From NCBI RefSeq assembly GCF_900090305.1, contig NZ_LT607751.1:3038001-3102000 (forward strand): a DNA stretch of 64,000 nucleotides, read 5' to 3'. Position 1 is the stretch's first letter. Each line of letters starts with the position of its first letter. Both the position numbers and the translations under genes were made by a program. This DNA is from Micromonospora siamensis (GTDB taxonomy: Bacteria > Actinomycetota > Actinomycetes > Mycobacteriales > Micromonosporaceae). The notes under the pieces are model-generated. The model worked only from the letters and a program-made list of their open reading frames with translations. It searched no databases and was not told where the DNA came from. Below are positions 27,026 through 36,177 of this stretch, piece after piece.

Positions 27026-28780
27026 TTGAGCAGGCACGGACTGCACCGCCTCACCCGCCACGTCGGGCCACGCCGCAAGGCGCTGGTCCTCGGCGTCCTC
27101 AGCGCCGGCGTCGCCATCGGGCTGACCGCGTCGATGATGCCGTTGCTGGCCGGTGACGACGCGTCGGTGCGCCCAGTAGCCGACACCACCGCCACCACGG
27201 TCGTCCAGGACGGCGACAACGCCGCGAAGACGACCCTGGCGACCTGCCCCGCACCGTGTGAGGGCAATCCCCGCGGCAGCCGGCAGGCGGTGCTCGCCTT
27301 CGCGGTGACCACCCTGCCGGCCAACGCCACCCATGTCCGGGCGAAGCTGCGGGTGCACGCCTGGCAGCAGTTCAACGCCACGGTGACCGCCCGGGTCTCC
27401 CGGCTCGACGCCGCCGCCGCGCGCCCCGCCCCGCTGGCCGCCGGCACCGTGCTGGACCGCAACTCCGGCGTGGCCCGCGGCTTCAACGAGTGGGACGTCT
27501 CCGCCCTGGTGACCCGCAACGGCACCTGGACGATCGCGCTGGAGCAGACCGGGCTGGCGAACCGGATCTACTGGGCGTCCCGGGAGAACCGCGACTCGTC
27601 GATCCGGCCCCAACTGGTGCTCGACTACGACCTCGCCGCCCGGCCGACGACCGTGCCGAGCACGGCGGCGCCGACCACGGCCGTACCCTCGCCGACGCTG
27701 GCGCCGTCGCCCACCCGCAGCCCGTCGCCGACCCCCTCGCCGACGGCCACCGTGCGGCCCTCGCCCACGGCGAGCCCCACCCCGACCGCGACCCCGCGTC
27801 GGACCGTCGCCGCGCCCAGCCCGACGGCCGGCACCGGCTGCGGCCGGGTCTCGACCAAGCTGGTGCCCTCCTGCGGTGCCTGGTGGGGCATGTACTCCCC
27901 GGCCGGCCCGCAGGACGGCTGGGACCACGGGGGCGCGATCACCGACCTCGAGGCCAAGGTGGGCCGCCGGTTCGACATCGTGCACCGCTACCACGACTTC
28001 TCCAACACCGGCAGCAACGGCGCCTTCCCGGACCAGTACGAGCAGGAGCTGATGCGCGACGGCCGGCTGATGTTCTTCGCCTGGGAGTCCCGCGTCTTCT
28101 CCAGCGGCACCACGCTGACCTGGAGCGACGTCTACAGCGGACGGTACGACGCGACGATCGACGCGGTCGCCGGCCGGATCCGGGCCACCGGCACCCCCGT
28201 CTTCATGGGCTTCGACCACGAGCCGGAGGACTCACCGGCCAAGGGCGGCGACGCCGACTTCGTGCGGGCCTGGCGGCACGTGCACGACCGGTTCGTCCGA
28301 GCCGGCGCCACCAACGCCGTCTGGGTGTGGACGATGATGGGCTGGTCCGGCCACTACGACCGTTACCAGGCGCTCTACCCGGGTGACGGCTACGTCGACT
28401 GGGTGGCCTACGACCCGTACAACTTCTACGCCTGCAACGGCAACCCGACCTGGAAGAGCCCGTACACCACGGTGGACGGCTTCTACCGCTGGCTCGACGA
28501 GCACGGCATCGGCGCCGGCAAGCCGCGGATGCTCGCCGAGTTCGGCACGAACCTGAACCCGGCCGACCCGGGCGCCAAGCGGCGCTGGTTCGAGGAGTTC
28601 CCCCGGGCGCTGAAGGACCACCCGAAGATCAAGGCGGCGGTGTACTTCAACTCGGCGGGCATGACCAGCTTCGCCGGCAACTGCGACATGACGATGGACC
28701 GGGACGCCTCGGCGCTGGCCGGCTACACCCGCGCCGGTCAGGACGCGTACCTTCGGCAGCCGACGAGGCCGATCGGCTGA
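27026..28780 (+). CDS. Secreted GH26-like glycoside hydrolase with DNRLRE-type domain
   Basis: Starting at the TTG at 27026 (after a GGGGGT site), the protein is 584 aa. It has an N-terminal signal/anchor helix (about 18-42), a DNRLRE-like beta domain (about 50-215, with cysteines in CPAPCEGN), a Pro/Thr/Ser linker (about 215-270) and a GH26 domain to the end. GH26 enzymes are retaining endo-hydrolases of mannans and related beta-glycans. FDHEPED places the acid/base at Glu399 and LAEFGT the nucleophile at Glu505. It opens the polysaccharide locus and may trim, release or degrade the polymer made by the genes downstream (inference). Confidence 0.87.
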   Translation: MSRHGLHRLTRHVGPRRKALVLGVLSAGVAIGLTASMMPLLAGDDASVRPVADTTATTVVQDGDNAAKTTLATCPAPCEGNPRGSRQAVLAFAVTTLPANATHVRAKLRVHAWQQFNATVTARVSRLDAAAARPAPLAAGTVLDRNSGVARGFNEWDVSALVTRNGTWTIALEQTGLANRIYWASRENRDSSIRPQLVLDYDLAARPTTVPSTAAPTTAVPSPTLAPSPTRSPSPTPSPTATVRPSPTASPTPTATPRRTVAAPSPTAGTGCGRVSTKLVPSCGAWWGMYSPAGPQDGWDHGGAITDLEAKVGRRFDIVHRYHDFSNTGSNGAFPDQYEQELMRDGRLMFFAWESRVFSSGTTLTWSDVYSGRYDATIDAVAGRIRATGTPVFMGFDHEPEDSPAKGGDADFVRAWRHVHDRFVRAGATNAVWVWTMMGWSGHYDRYQALYPGDGYVDWVAYDPYNFYACNGNPTWKSPYTTVDGFYRWLDEHGIGAGKPRMLAEFGTNLNPADPGAKRRWFEEFPRALKDHPKIKAAVYFNSAGMTSFAGNCDMTMDRDASALAGYTRAGQDAYLRQPTRPIG

Positions 28781-28790
28781 TAGCGGGGTA

Positions 28791-28826
28791 TCGGGCCCGG
28801 GACCGGCTTCCGGTCACCGGGCCCGA
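28791..28826 (+). terminator. Long hairpin after the GH26 gene
   Basis: TCGGGCCCGG+GACCGG (28791-28806) pairs with CCGGTC+CCGGGCCCGA (28810-28815, 28817-28826) with a single bulged A and a CTT loop. It starts 11 bases after the stop, so the hydrolase is probably transcribed separately from the next gene. Confidence 0.82.
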
Positions 28827-28942
28827 CCCGATACGGTCGCTGTGCGTCGTCCTGCCGACTCCGTCACCGACCAATCGGCGGATGTCATCCGGAACCCCTC
28901 ACAAGGCAGGCTACGCAGGTCCAATCCCCTTGGAGGCGCAGC

Positions 28943-30931
28943 GTGCCCGTCCCCCCGTTCCCGCGGCGATCCGCCGGAAGATCCCGCGTGCTGACCACGG
29001 CCGTCGCCGCCCTGGTGGCCGGCGCCGGCGTGCTGGTCGCCGCCACCCCGGCGTCCGCACAGGTGCTACCGGCGCCCGCGTCGGCGACCCTGGTCTCGGC
29101 GAACCCGTCCGACCTCACCCCGCACGCCAGGGACGGTGAGACCCGCGCCTTCGCGCAGGTCGGCGACCTGGTCATCGTCGGCGGCAGCTTCACCCAGCTC
29201 CGCCAGACCGCCAGCTCCGCCTGGGTCACCCAGAACTACCTCTTCGCGTACGACCGCACCACCGGGGAGATCTCCTCGACCTTCCGGCCGGTGCTCGACG
29301 GCGCGGTCAACACCCTGGTCGCCGGCCCGAACGGCACGGTCATCGTGGGCGGCGCCTTCAAGACCGTCAACGGGGTCTCCCGCAAGAACCTGGTCGCGCT
29401 CAACCCCACCAGCGGCGCGACCGTGGACAGTTGGGTCGGCCGTTCCGACGGCGGCACGGTCCGCGACCTGGAGCTCAACGGCGACTGGCTCTACGTCGCC
29501 GGCGCCTTCAACTGGCTCAACGGCACCGCGCACGCCGGGTTGGCCCGGGTCGACGCCGCCACCGGCGCCATCGACCCCACCTTCAACGTGAACATGAGCG
29601 TCGGGCGGAACACCACCTCGCCGTACGTGTGGTCCATCGACGTCACCCCGAACGGCGACACCATGGTCGTCGGCGGCAACTTCATGTACCTCAACGACCT
29701 GCCCCGCAACCAGATCGCGCTGGTCGGCCTGGAGGGCACCCCGACGGTGCTCGACTGGAGCACCCAGAAGTACGTCCCGCCGTGCGCCGCGCCCGCCACG
29801 TTCATCCACTACGTGCAGGACGTGAAGTTCGGCCCCGACGGCAGTTACTTCATCGTCGGCAGCAACGGCGGCTCCGGCTGGCCGACGGCGTACTGCGACG
29901 CGCTGGTCCGCTTCGAGACCGGGGCTCGCGGCGACAGCCAGTTGGCCACCTGGGTCGACTTCACCGGCAACGACACGATCACCTCGGTGGAGGTGGCCGA
30001 CGGGGTGATCTACCTCGGTGGGCACTTCCGTTGGCTGAACAACCCTAACGCCAGCGACAAGGCCGGCCCCGGCGCGATCGACCGGCTCGGCATCGCCGCG
30101 GTCACCCCGGCCACCGGCCTGCCGGTGAACTGGAACCCCCGGCGCAGCGCCTCGTCGCTGCCGACCGGCACCACCTCGTGGGGCTCCGCGGTGCCGGTGC
30201 TGTGGCGCGGCACCGACGGCATCTACTTCGGCCAGAACTCCGACGCGATGGGCAACGAGTACCACGGCCGGCTGGGCATGTTCCCGCTCTCCGGCGGCCG
30301 CACCGTGACCCCGAAGAACCCGACCACCGCGCAGGCCGGCAACCTCTACCTGGAGACCGCCGACGGTGAGCTGAGCAAGGCGCCGTTCGACGGCACCGCC
30401 GTGGCCGCGCCGACGGTGCAGAGCCAGCCCAACTACGCCGGCGCCGGCGCGACCTGGGGGCTCGGCGACCGGATCTACTGGGCGCACACGGTGGCCGGCA
30501 CCCCCACCGGCAGCCGGATCGACATCTCGCTGTTCAACGGCACCACTGTCGGTGCTCCGTGGGAGGCGTCCGGTTACAACGACTGGTACAACGCCGCCGC
30601 GCTGACCGGCACGTTCTACCTCAACGGCCGGCTCTACTACACCCGCTCCGGCGCCACCGGGCTCTACTACCGGTACTTCGAGGTCGACGGCAACTACCTG
30701 GGCGCGACCGAGTTCACCGCGCCCACCAGTGGTGTCGCCTGGTCGTCGGTCCGGGGCATGGCCTGGGTCGCCGGCAAGATCGTGTACGGCTCGACCGACG
30801 GCAAGCTGCGCTCGGTGGCGTTCGACCCGACCGCCGCTCCGGTGGTGGACGGCACGACGGCCACCGTCGTCGCCGAACCGACGGCCGAGCTGACCTGGTC
30901 CAACCCGGCGCTCTTCTTCACGGCGCAGTGA
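28943..30931 (+). CDS. Secreted beta-propeller protein (delta-60/DUF5122-like repeats)
   Basis: The 662-aa protein has a signal peptide (about 1-40, VAALVAGAGVLVAATPASAQ). It is built from repeats of about 45-60 residues, each with a VIVGGSF/VIVGGAF-type strand followed by Asn-Gly and a D/N-rich turn: GDLVIVGGSFTQL, GTVIVGGAFKTVNG, LYVAGAFNWLNG, TMVVGGNFMYLND, IYLGGHFRWLNN. This is typical of secreted propellers of unknown function, often surface-associated. The C-terminal third is less regular. The GTG follows GGAGG. It sits between the GH26 hydrolase and the transferase genes, so a role at the cell surface is plausible. No catalytic residues can be assigned. Confidence 0.75.
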   Translation: MPVPPFPRRSAGRSRVLTTAVAALVAGAGVLVAATPASAQVLPAPASATLVSANPSDLTPHARDGETRAFAQVGDLVIVGGSFTQLRQTASSAWVTQNYLFAYDRTTGEISSTFRPVLDGAVNTLVAGPNGTVIVGGAFKTVNGVSRKNLVALNPTSGATVDSWVGRSDGGTVRDLELNGDWLYVAGAFNWLNGTAHAGLARVDAATGAIDPTFNVNMSVGRNTTSPYVWSIDVTPNGDTMVVGGNFMYLNDLPRNQIALVGLEGTPTVLDWSTQKYVPPCAAPATFIHYVQDVKFGPDGSYFIVGSNGGSGWPTAYCDALVRFETGARGDSQLATWVDFTGNDTITSVEVADGVIYLGGHFRWLNNPNASDKAGPGAIDRLGIAAVTPATGLPVNWNPRRSASSLPTGTTSWGSAVPVLWRGTDGIYFGQNSDAMGNEYHGRLGMFPLSGGRTVTPKNPTTAQAGNLYLETADGELSKAPFDGTAVAAPTVQSQPNYAGAGATWGLGDRIYWAHTVAGTPTGSRIDISLFNGTTVGAPWEASGYNDWYNAAALTGTFYLNGRLYYTRSGATGLYYRYFEVDGNYLGATEFTAPTSGVAWSSVRGMAWVAGKIVYGSTDGKLRSVAFDPTAAPVVDGTTATVVAEPTAELTWSNPALFFTAQ

Positions 30932-31026
30932 GGTGAACGACGCGTGACGCAGGACCGGTAGATTGTTCGCGTTGGGTCGGTGGCGGAGTTCCCGTCACCG
31001 ACCCACGAGAGCTTGGGGGAGGGACC

Positions 31027-31575
31027 GTGAACGGCACCGGTGGGGCCCGGGGGCGGGCGGTGCGTACGGTCTTCGCCGTCAAGCGCGCCTGGTACCGGCT
31101 GCGCTATCCGCGGCTGACGTTGGGCCGCGACGTCGAGATCCGCGGCCGGATCCGGTTGCGCCGGGGCGTACGGGTCAGCATCGGCGACCGCACCCGGCTG
31201 AACAAACTGGTCCGGTTCTCCGGTGCCGGTGAGATCCGGGTGGGCGCGGACTGCCTGGTCAACGCCACCTGGATCGGCAGCTGGACCTCGGTGACGGTCG
31301 GTGACCGGTGCCTGTTGTCGGACTGCGAGATCTTCGACAACGACTTCCACAACCTTCCCCCGGAACAGCGGCACGACCGGCCCACGCCGGCCACCCGCGC
31401 CCCGATCGTGATCGAGGACAATGTCTGGATCGGGGCGCACGCCCTGGTGATGAAGGGCGCCCGGATCGGTCGGGACAGCGTGGTCGGTGCCGGCACGGTC
31501 GTCCGGTCCGAGGTCCCACCCCGCGTCGTGGTGATCGGCAACCCCCAGCAGACGGTGAAGAAGTTCCATGACTGA
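31027..31575 (+). CDS. Left-handed beta-helix acyltransferase (hexapeptide-repeat family)
   Basis: The 182-aa protein has hexapeptide repeats through most of its length. The NodL/maltose-acetyltransferase-like end is IVIEDNVWIGAHALVMKGARIGRDSVVGAGTVV, followed by the terminal VVIGNPQQTVKK. A catalytic-type His is present in NDFHNL. It likely O-acetylates a sugar of the surface polymer. The GTG follows GGGGGAGGG. Its stop overlaps the start of the Wzz-like gene, the first of a run of overlapping genes. Confidence 0.86.
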   Translation: MNGTGGARGRAVRTVFAVKRAWYRLRYPRLTLGRDVEIRGRIRLRRGVRVSIGDRTRLNKLVRFSGAGEIRVGADCLVNATWIGSWTSVTVGDRCLLSDCEIFDNDFHNLPPEQRHDRPTPATRAPIVIEDNVWIGAHALVMKGARIGRDSVVGAGTVVRSEVPPRVVVIGNPQQTVKKFHD

Positions 31576-33253
31576 CCGAACCCCGGCCCCCTGGCCCGCC
31601 GACGGCTGGGCCGCCGGCTCCGACTCCCGCACCGTCACCCTCGGGGACCTGCTCCGCGTGCCGCTGCACCGGCTCCGCCTGATCGGCGTGACGGCGCTGG
31701 TGGGGCTCCTCGGCGCGCTCGGCTACGTGCTGCTCGCCGGCGCGTCGGTGACCGCCAACGCGGTGGTCGCCGTCCGGCCCGTGGTCACCGACGCGTTCAG
31801 CCCCAGCGGGGCGGGCGCCGACCGGTCGGTCAACATGAACGTCGAGAGCGGCATCGCCACCGGCACCGACGTCGTCGGTGCGCTGTCCCGGGCCACCGGG
31901 GAGGACCCGGTCGTGGTCCGGGAGTTGCTGCAGGTCGAGGTCCCCACCGGTGGCCAGATCCTGCGCTTCACCTACCAGGGCGACGGCGCCGACGCGGCGG
32001 TCGACGCGGTCAACCTGGCCGCCCAGACCTACCTCGACGTCCGGCGGCAGATGTACGAGAAGCAGCGCGCCGACATGCTCCGCTCCTACGACGACAGCAT
32101 CGCCAAGGTGGCCAAGCAGCAGGCCAGCCTCCAGAAGCGGGTGAACGGCGCCAAGGGCAGCGCCGCGGCCGACGCCGCGGTGGCCGAGCTGGCCGGCATC
32201 AACAACCAGCTCACCCAGCTGAACTCGTCCCGTACCGAGATCGCGGCGGTGGACGTCAACCCGGGCTGGATCACCCAGCGGGCCGAGCCGGCCCTGGTCA
32301 CCAGCGACGGCAAGGGCGCCCTGCTGCTGGTCGCCGGCCTGCTCGGTGGCGTGCTGCTCGGTGTCGTGCTCGCGTACGCCTGGGAGGCGATGGACCGGCG
32401 GGTCCGTTCGGTGGCCGACGCCCGCGACGCCACCGGCCTGCCGCTGCTCGGCACGGTACGCCGCCGTCGCTTCCGGGGTCGCGCCCAGCCGGTCGACGCC
32501 GACGTGCGGTACGTGGCGATGGCCGTGGCCGAGCGGGTGGGCAAGCCGGCCCGGGTGGCCCTGCTCGCCGCCCGGGAGGACACCACCGTGCTCACCGCCG
32601 GTCTCGCGGTGGCGCTCGCCGCCGGGGGCCGGGAGGTGTTCATCGCCGACGACAGCGGTCGGCTGGACCGGTTGCGGGGCATCGTGCAGACCGACCGTGG
32701 CCGGCTGCCGGTGCCGATCCCGGGCCGCTCGTCGGTCCCCGCGTCCCGTCCGTCGGCGGAGGACGACGCCACCGCGGTGATCCCGATCGCCGGTTCCGCC
32801 CGGCGGCCGTCCCCGCACCCGAGTCCCGCCCCGGCGTCCACCGATCCCGAGGCGACGCTGATGCTGCCCCGGATCGCCACCGCCAAGGCGGGCACCGCCA
32901 AGGTCGGCGCCGTCAAGACCGGCACCGCGACCGGCTCCAGCAACGGCACGCCCGCCGCGGGCGGCGGTAGCCGCAACGGCCGGGCGGTCGACCCGGACAG
33001 TCTCGTCGTCGGCACCGGCCGCGTCGGCTTCGGCACCTGGCGGCAGGGCGCCGACCAGAAGCTGGTGCTGTTCAACGCCCCGCCGGCCGAGGCCGACGAG
33101 CGGGGCGTCTCCGCCGCCCGGCAGGGCACCGCGGTGGTGGTCGTCGAGCGGGACCGCACCCGGCAGAGCGACCTGCGCCGGCTGGTGGAGCGACTGCGGG
33201 CGGCCGGGGTGACTCCGCTGGGCTTCGTGCTCAACCGCAGCGGCCGTGGCTGA
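31568..33253 (+). CDS. Wzz-type chain-length protein fused to a degenerate BY-kinase-like domain
   Basis: This 561-aa protein has membrane helices at about 38-58 and 247-268 flanking an extracytoplasmic, partly coiled-coil Wzz domain. It is followed by a P-loop-like cytoplasmic domain, as in bacterial tyrosine kinases that control polysaccharide length. The Walker A position is only AAREDTTVLTAG (no GxGKT) and the A' position is IADDSGR (about 360-367). A low-complexity Ala/Pro/Lys insert (about 380-490) precedes LVLFNAPP and LGFVLNRSG, which resemble the Walker B and C-terminal parts. No Tyr-rich tail is seen. It is probably a non-catalytic co-polymerase. Confidence 0.82.
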   Translation: MTDRTPAPWPADGWAAGSDSRTVTLGDLLRVPLHRLRLIGVTALVGLLGALGYVLLAGASVTANAVVAVRPVVTDAFSPSGAGADRSVNMNVESGIATGTDVVGALSRATGEDPVVVRELLQVEVPTGGQILRFTYQGDGADAAVDAVNLAAQTYLDVRRQMYEKQRADMLRSYDDSIAKVAKQQASLQKRVNGAKGSAAADAAVAELAGINNQLTQLNSSRTEIAAVDVNPGWITQRAEPALVTSDGKGALLLVAGLLGGVLLGVVLAYAWEAMDRRVRSVADARDATGLPLLGTVRRRRFRGRAQPVDADVRYVAMAVAERVGKPARVALLAAREDTTVLTAGLAVALAAGGREVFIADDSGRLDRLRGIVQTDRGRLPVPIPGRSSVPASRPSAEDDATAVIPIAGSARRPSPHPSPAPASTDPEATLMLPRIATAKAGTAKVGAVKTGTATGSSNGTPAAGGGSRNGRAVDPDSLVVGTGRVGFGTWRQGADQKLVLFNAPPAEADERGVSAARQGTAVVVVERDRTRQSDLRRLVERLRAAGVTPLGFVLNRSGRG

Positions 33254-34583
33254 CGGCACGCCGGCGGCTCCGATCCAGCCCGCTCCGGTCGTGGGCGCGG
33301 CGCCCCTGCTGCCGCTCTGGCCACTGGGCGCGATGTTCGGCCTGATCCCCGTCTGGTGGGGACTCGGCCTGTTCTACCTCGGCTGGCCGCTGCTGGGCGC
33401 GGTGCTGCTGGCCCTGCTGCTGGTGCGCGGCCGGGTGCCGTTGCCGCCGGGCACCGGGGTCTGGCTGTTCTTCCTGGCGATCGTGCTGGTCAGTGCCACC
33501 CAGTTGGCCCAGCCGTCCTCGCTGGTCCCGTTCGGGCTGCGGTTGGGCTTCTACCTCACCGCGCTGGTGGTCGGCTGCTACGTCTACGCCGCGGCCCGGG
33601 AACGCGGTCCCACGGCGGCGCTGCTGGTGCCGATCTGCGCGTTCTGGTTCGGCCTGGTGCTGCTCGGCTGGTTCGGGGTGCTCGCACCCCGGTTCGAGAT
33701 GACCACGCCGGTCGAGGCGGCACTCCCCGGCGGCCTGGCGAGCAACCCGTTCGTCAGGGACATGGTGCACCTGCACACCAGCGAGTTCAGCCGCCGCTCG
33801 CTCAACCCGATCTACCGTCCGGCCGCGCCGTTCAGCTACACCAACGCCTACGGCAGCTCGTACGCGATGACGTTGCCCTGCGTGGTGGCCTTCACCATGC
33901 TGCGCCGTCGCGGCCTGCTGCGCTGGGCGCTGCTGGCGTCGCTGCCGTTCTCCCTGGTCCCGGCGTTCCTCACGCTGAACCGGGCGATGTTCCTCAGCCT
34001 CGGCGCGGGCCTGGCCGTGCTGGGCGTACGCGCGAGCCTGCGGGGCAACATCCGGATCGCCGCGTCGATCGTCGGCCTGGTCGCGGTCGCCGCCACGGCC
34101 ACCCTGTTCATCCCGGTCACCGATCTGATCAGCAACCGGGTCGACAACAGCGACACCAACACCGACCGGTTCTCCCTCTACGCCGAGGTGCTGCGCCGGG
34201 TGCAGGAGTCGCCGCTGCTCGGCTACGGCGGCCCGGTCAGCGCGGACACGGTCACCGCGCAGGCGCCGGTCGGCACCCAGGGCCAGCTGTGGATGGTGCT
34301 GTTCAGCCACGGGGTGATCGCGCTGGCCTGCTTCCTCGGCTGGTTCGTGCTGGCCGCCGTGCGTACCGGCCGGGCGTCGTCGCCCGCGGGGCAGTGGCTG
34401 GCGGTGATCCCGGTGATCTGCCTGGTGCAGATCCCCTTCTACGGCATGGCCAACCCGAACCTCGCGGTGGCCTTCTTCATGATCTGTTTCGCGCTGGCCC
34501 TGACCGAACGGGAGCGGGCGAGGCCCGGGCCGGGCGGCACCACGCCGGACGGCGTACCCAGGACGGCGGTGGTACCGGCATGA
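33246..34583 (+). CDS. O-antigen ligase/Wzy-type polysaccharide polymerase
   Basis: This 445-aa integral membrane protein has about ten hydrophobic segments and a long outer loop before FSYTNAYGSSYAMTLP. GRPAs in LTLNRAMFLS and ESPLLGYGG fit the O-antigen ligase/polymerase (Wzy_C) superfamily. It would polymerise or transfer lipid-linked repeat units on the outer face of the membrane. It begins at a GTG overlapping the Wzz gene and ends overlapping the flippase gene, consistent with a Wzx/Wzy-dependent machine. Confidence 0.85.
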   Translation: MADGTPAAPIQPAPVVGAAPLLPLWPLGAMFGLIPVWWGLGLFYLGWPLLGAVLLALLLVRGRVPLPPGTGVWLFFLAIVLVSATQLAQPSSLVPFGLRLGFYLTALVVGCYVYAAARERGPTAALLVPICAFWFGLVLLGWFGVLAPRFEMTTPVEAALPGGLASNPFVRDMVHLHTSEFSRRSLNPIYRPAAPFSYTNAYGSSYAMTLPCVVAFTMLRRRGLLRWALLASLPFSLVPAFLTLNRAMFLSLGAGLAVLGVRASLRGNIRIAASIVGLVAVAATATLFIPVTDLISNRVDNSDTNTDRFSLYAEVLRRVQESPLLGYGGPVSADTVTAQAPVGTQGQLWMVLFSHGVIALACFLGWFVLAAVRTGRASSPAGQWLAVIPVICLVQIPFYGMANPNLAVAFFMICFALALTERERARPGPGGTTPDGVPRTAVVPA

Positions 34584-36166
34584 CCACGACCACGGCTCCT
34601 CCCGCCTCGGGCGGGTCGGCCGACGAGGCGGCGGAGACCCGGCGCAGCGCCCGCAGCGGGGTGGCCGGGCTGATCGGCGCCGCCACCAGTGGACTGTTCG
34701 GCTTCGTCCTGGCGGTGGTGATCACCCGCAGCTACGGCACGGTCGGCTCGGGCGCCTTCTTCGCCGCGATCGGCGTGGTCACGGTTGCCGCGGGGGTCTC
34801 CTCGCTGGGCGCGGAGACCGGCACCATGTGGTCGCTGCCGCGCCGGCGTACCGGCCCCGACGGTGACGCGGCGCGGGTGCTGCCGGTGGCCCTGCTGCCC
34901 CCGCTGGTGGTGGCGACGCTGGTCGCGGCCGTCGGGATCGCCGCGTCGGACCGGCTGGCGCCGCGGCTGCTGACCGGTTCCGGGGAGGCCGGACCGCCGC
35001 TGCTGGCGTTGACCTTCGCGGCGGTGCCGGTGGTGGTCGCCACGACCGTGCTGCTGGCGGCCGTGCGCTGCGTACGACCGATCCGGGCGTACGTCGCGGT
35101 GCAGTTCTTCCTGCTGCCGGTGGCGCGTCCGGTGCTGGTGGGCGCCGCGGCGCTGGTCGGCGGCGGGCTGCTGGCCGGCATGACGGGTTGGCTGGTGCCG
35201 GCCGCGGTGGCCCTGATCGCCTGCCTGGCCCTGGTCGCCGGGCCGCTCGGGGTGGCCCGGGGGGCCCGGCTGCGACCGGACGCGCGGGACTGGCGGACGT
35301 TCTGGGGCTTCGCGCTGCCGCGGGCCGCCTCGGCGGCGATCGACGCGGCGAGCATGTGGGTCGGGGTGCTGATGACCGCGGCCCTGGCCGGGCAGGCCGA
35401 CGCGGGTGTGTTCGGCGCGGTGGGCCGCTACATCCTCGCCGGGCAGCTGGCCATGCAGGGACTTCGGGTGGCCGTCTCCCCGCAGCTGTCCCGGCTGCTC
35501 GGCCGCGGGCAGCCGGGTGCCGCCGCCGCGGTGCACCGGCACCTGACCACCTGGGGGCTGGTGCTGTCCTGGCCGGTCTACCTGCTGCTCGCGGTCTTCG
35601 GGCTGGCCTTCCTGCAACTGTTCGGACCGGAGTTCACCGCGGGCTCGACGGCGATGACCGTGCTCGCCCTGGCCATGCTGGTCAACACCGGCGTCGGCAA
35701 CGTGCAGAGCCTGCTGCTGATGGGCGGCCGCAGCGGCCTGCACCTGGCCGCCACGGTGGCCGGGTTGGCCGTCAACGTGACGCTCGGGCTGCTGCTCATC
35801 CCCGGCCACGGCGTGACCGGTGCCGCGGTCGCCTGGGCCTGCGGCATCGCCACCGAGAACCTCACCGCGGTGGGCTGTGCCCGGGCCGTCTTCGGGCAGC
35901 CCCTGGTGGACCGGGCGATGGCGCGGGCCGCGGCCCTCACGGTGGCCGGGGTGGGCGCAGCCGCGCTGCTCGGCGTGCTGGCCGGCGGGCGGGGGATCCC
36001 CGGACTGCTGGTGGCGGTGGCCGTGCTGGCCGTCGGTTGCGTCGGGATGTTGACCGTTGCCCGGGTCCGGCGGGGGCTTCGGGAAATCATGGACCAGATC
36101 CGGGGACGGGACACCCGGCCGACGCCGGCCGCCGGGGCCGCCCCGACGTCAACTGAAGAGGGGTAG
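34580..36166 (+). CDS. Wzx-type polysaccharide flippase (MOP superfamily)
   Basis: This is a 528-aa membrane protein with 12-14 hydrophobic segments and the MOP-like opening GVAGLIGAATSGLFGFVLAV...GTVGSGAFFAA. Later GFALPRAASAAIDAASMWVG and NTGVGNVQSLLLMGG match the two halves of the family. It would move undecaprenyl-linked oligosaccharides across the membrane. The ATG overlaps the polymerase stop. The N-terminus carries a short Thr/Ala/Glu-rich cytoplasmic arm. Confidence 0.88.
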   Translation: MTTTTAPPASGGSADEAAETRRSARSGVAGLIGAATSGLFGFVLAVVITRSYGTVGSGAFFAAIGVVTVAAGVSSLGAETGTMWSLPRRRTGPDGDAARVLPVALLPPLVVATLVAAVGIAASDRLAPRLLTGSGEAGPPLLALTFAAVPVVVATTVLLAAVRCVRPIRAYVAVQFFLLPVARPVLVGAAALVGGGLLAGMTGWLVPAAVALIACLALVAGPLGVARGARLRPDARDWRTFWGFALPRAASAAIDAASMWVGVLMTAALAGQADAGVFGAVGRYILAGQLAMQGLRVAVSPQLSRLLGRGQPGAAAAVHRHLTTWGLVLSWPVYLLLAVFGLAFLQLFGPEFTAGSTAMTVLALAMLVNTGVGNVQSLLLMGGRSGLHLAATVAGLAVNVTLGLLLIPGHGVTGAAVAWACGIATENLTAVGCARAVFGQPLVDRAMARAAALTVAGVGAAALLGVLAGGRGIPGLLVAVAVLAVGCVGMLTVARVRRGLREIMDQIRGRDTRPTPAAGAAPTSTEEG

Positions 36167-36177
36167 GTGATCGTTCC

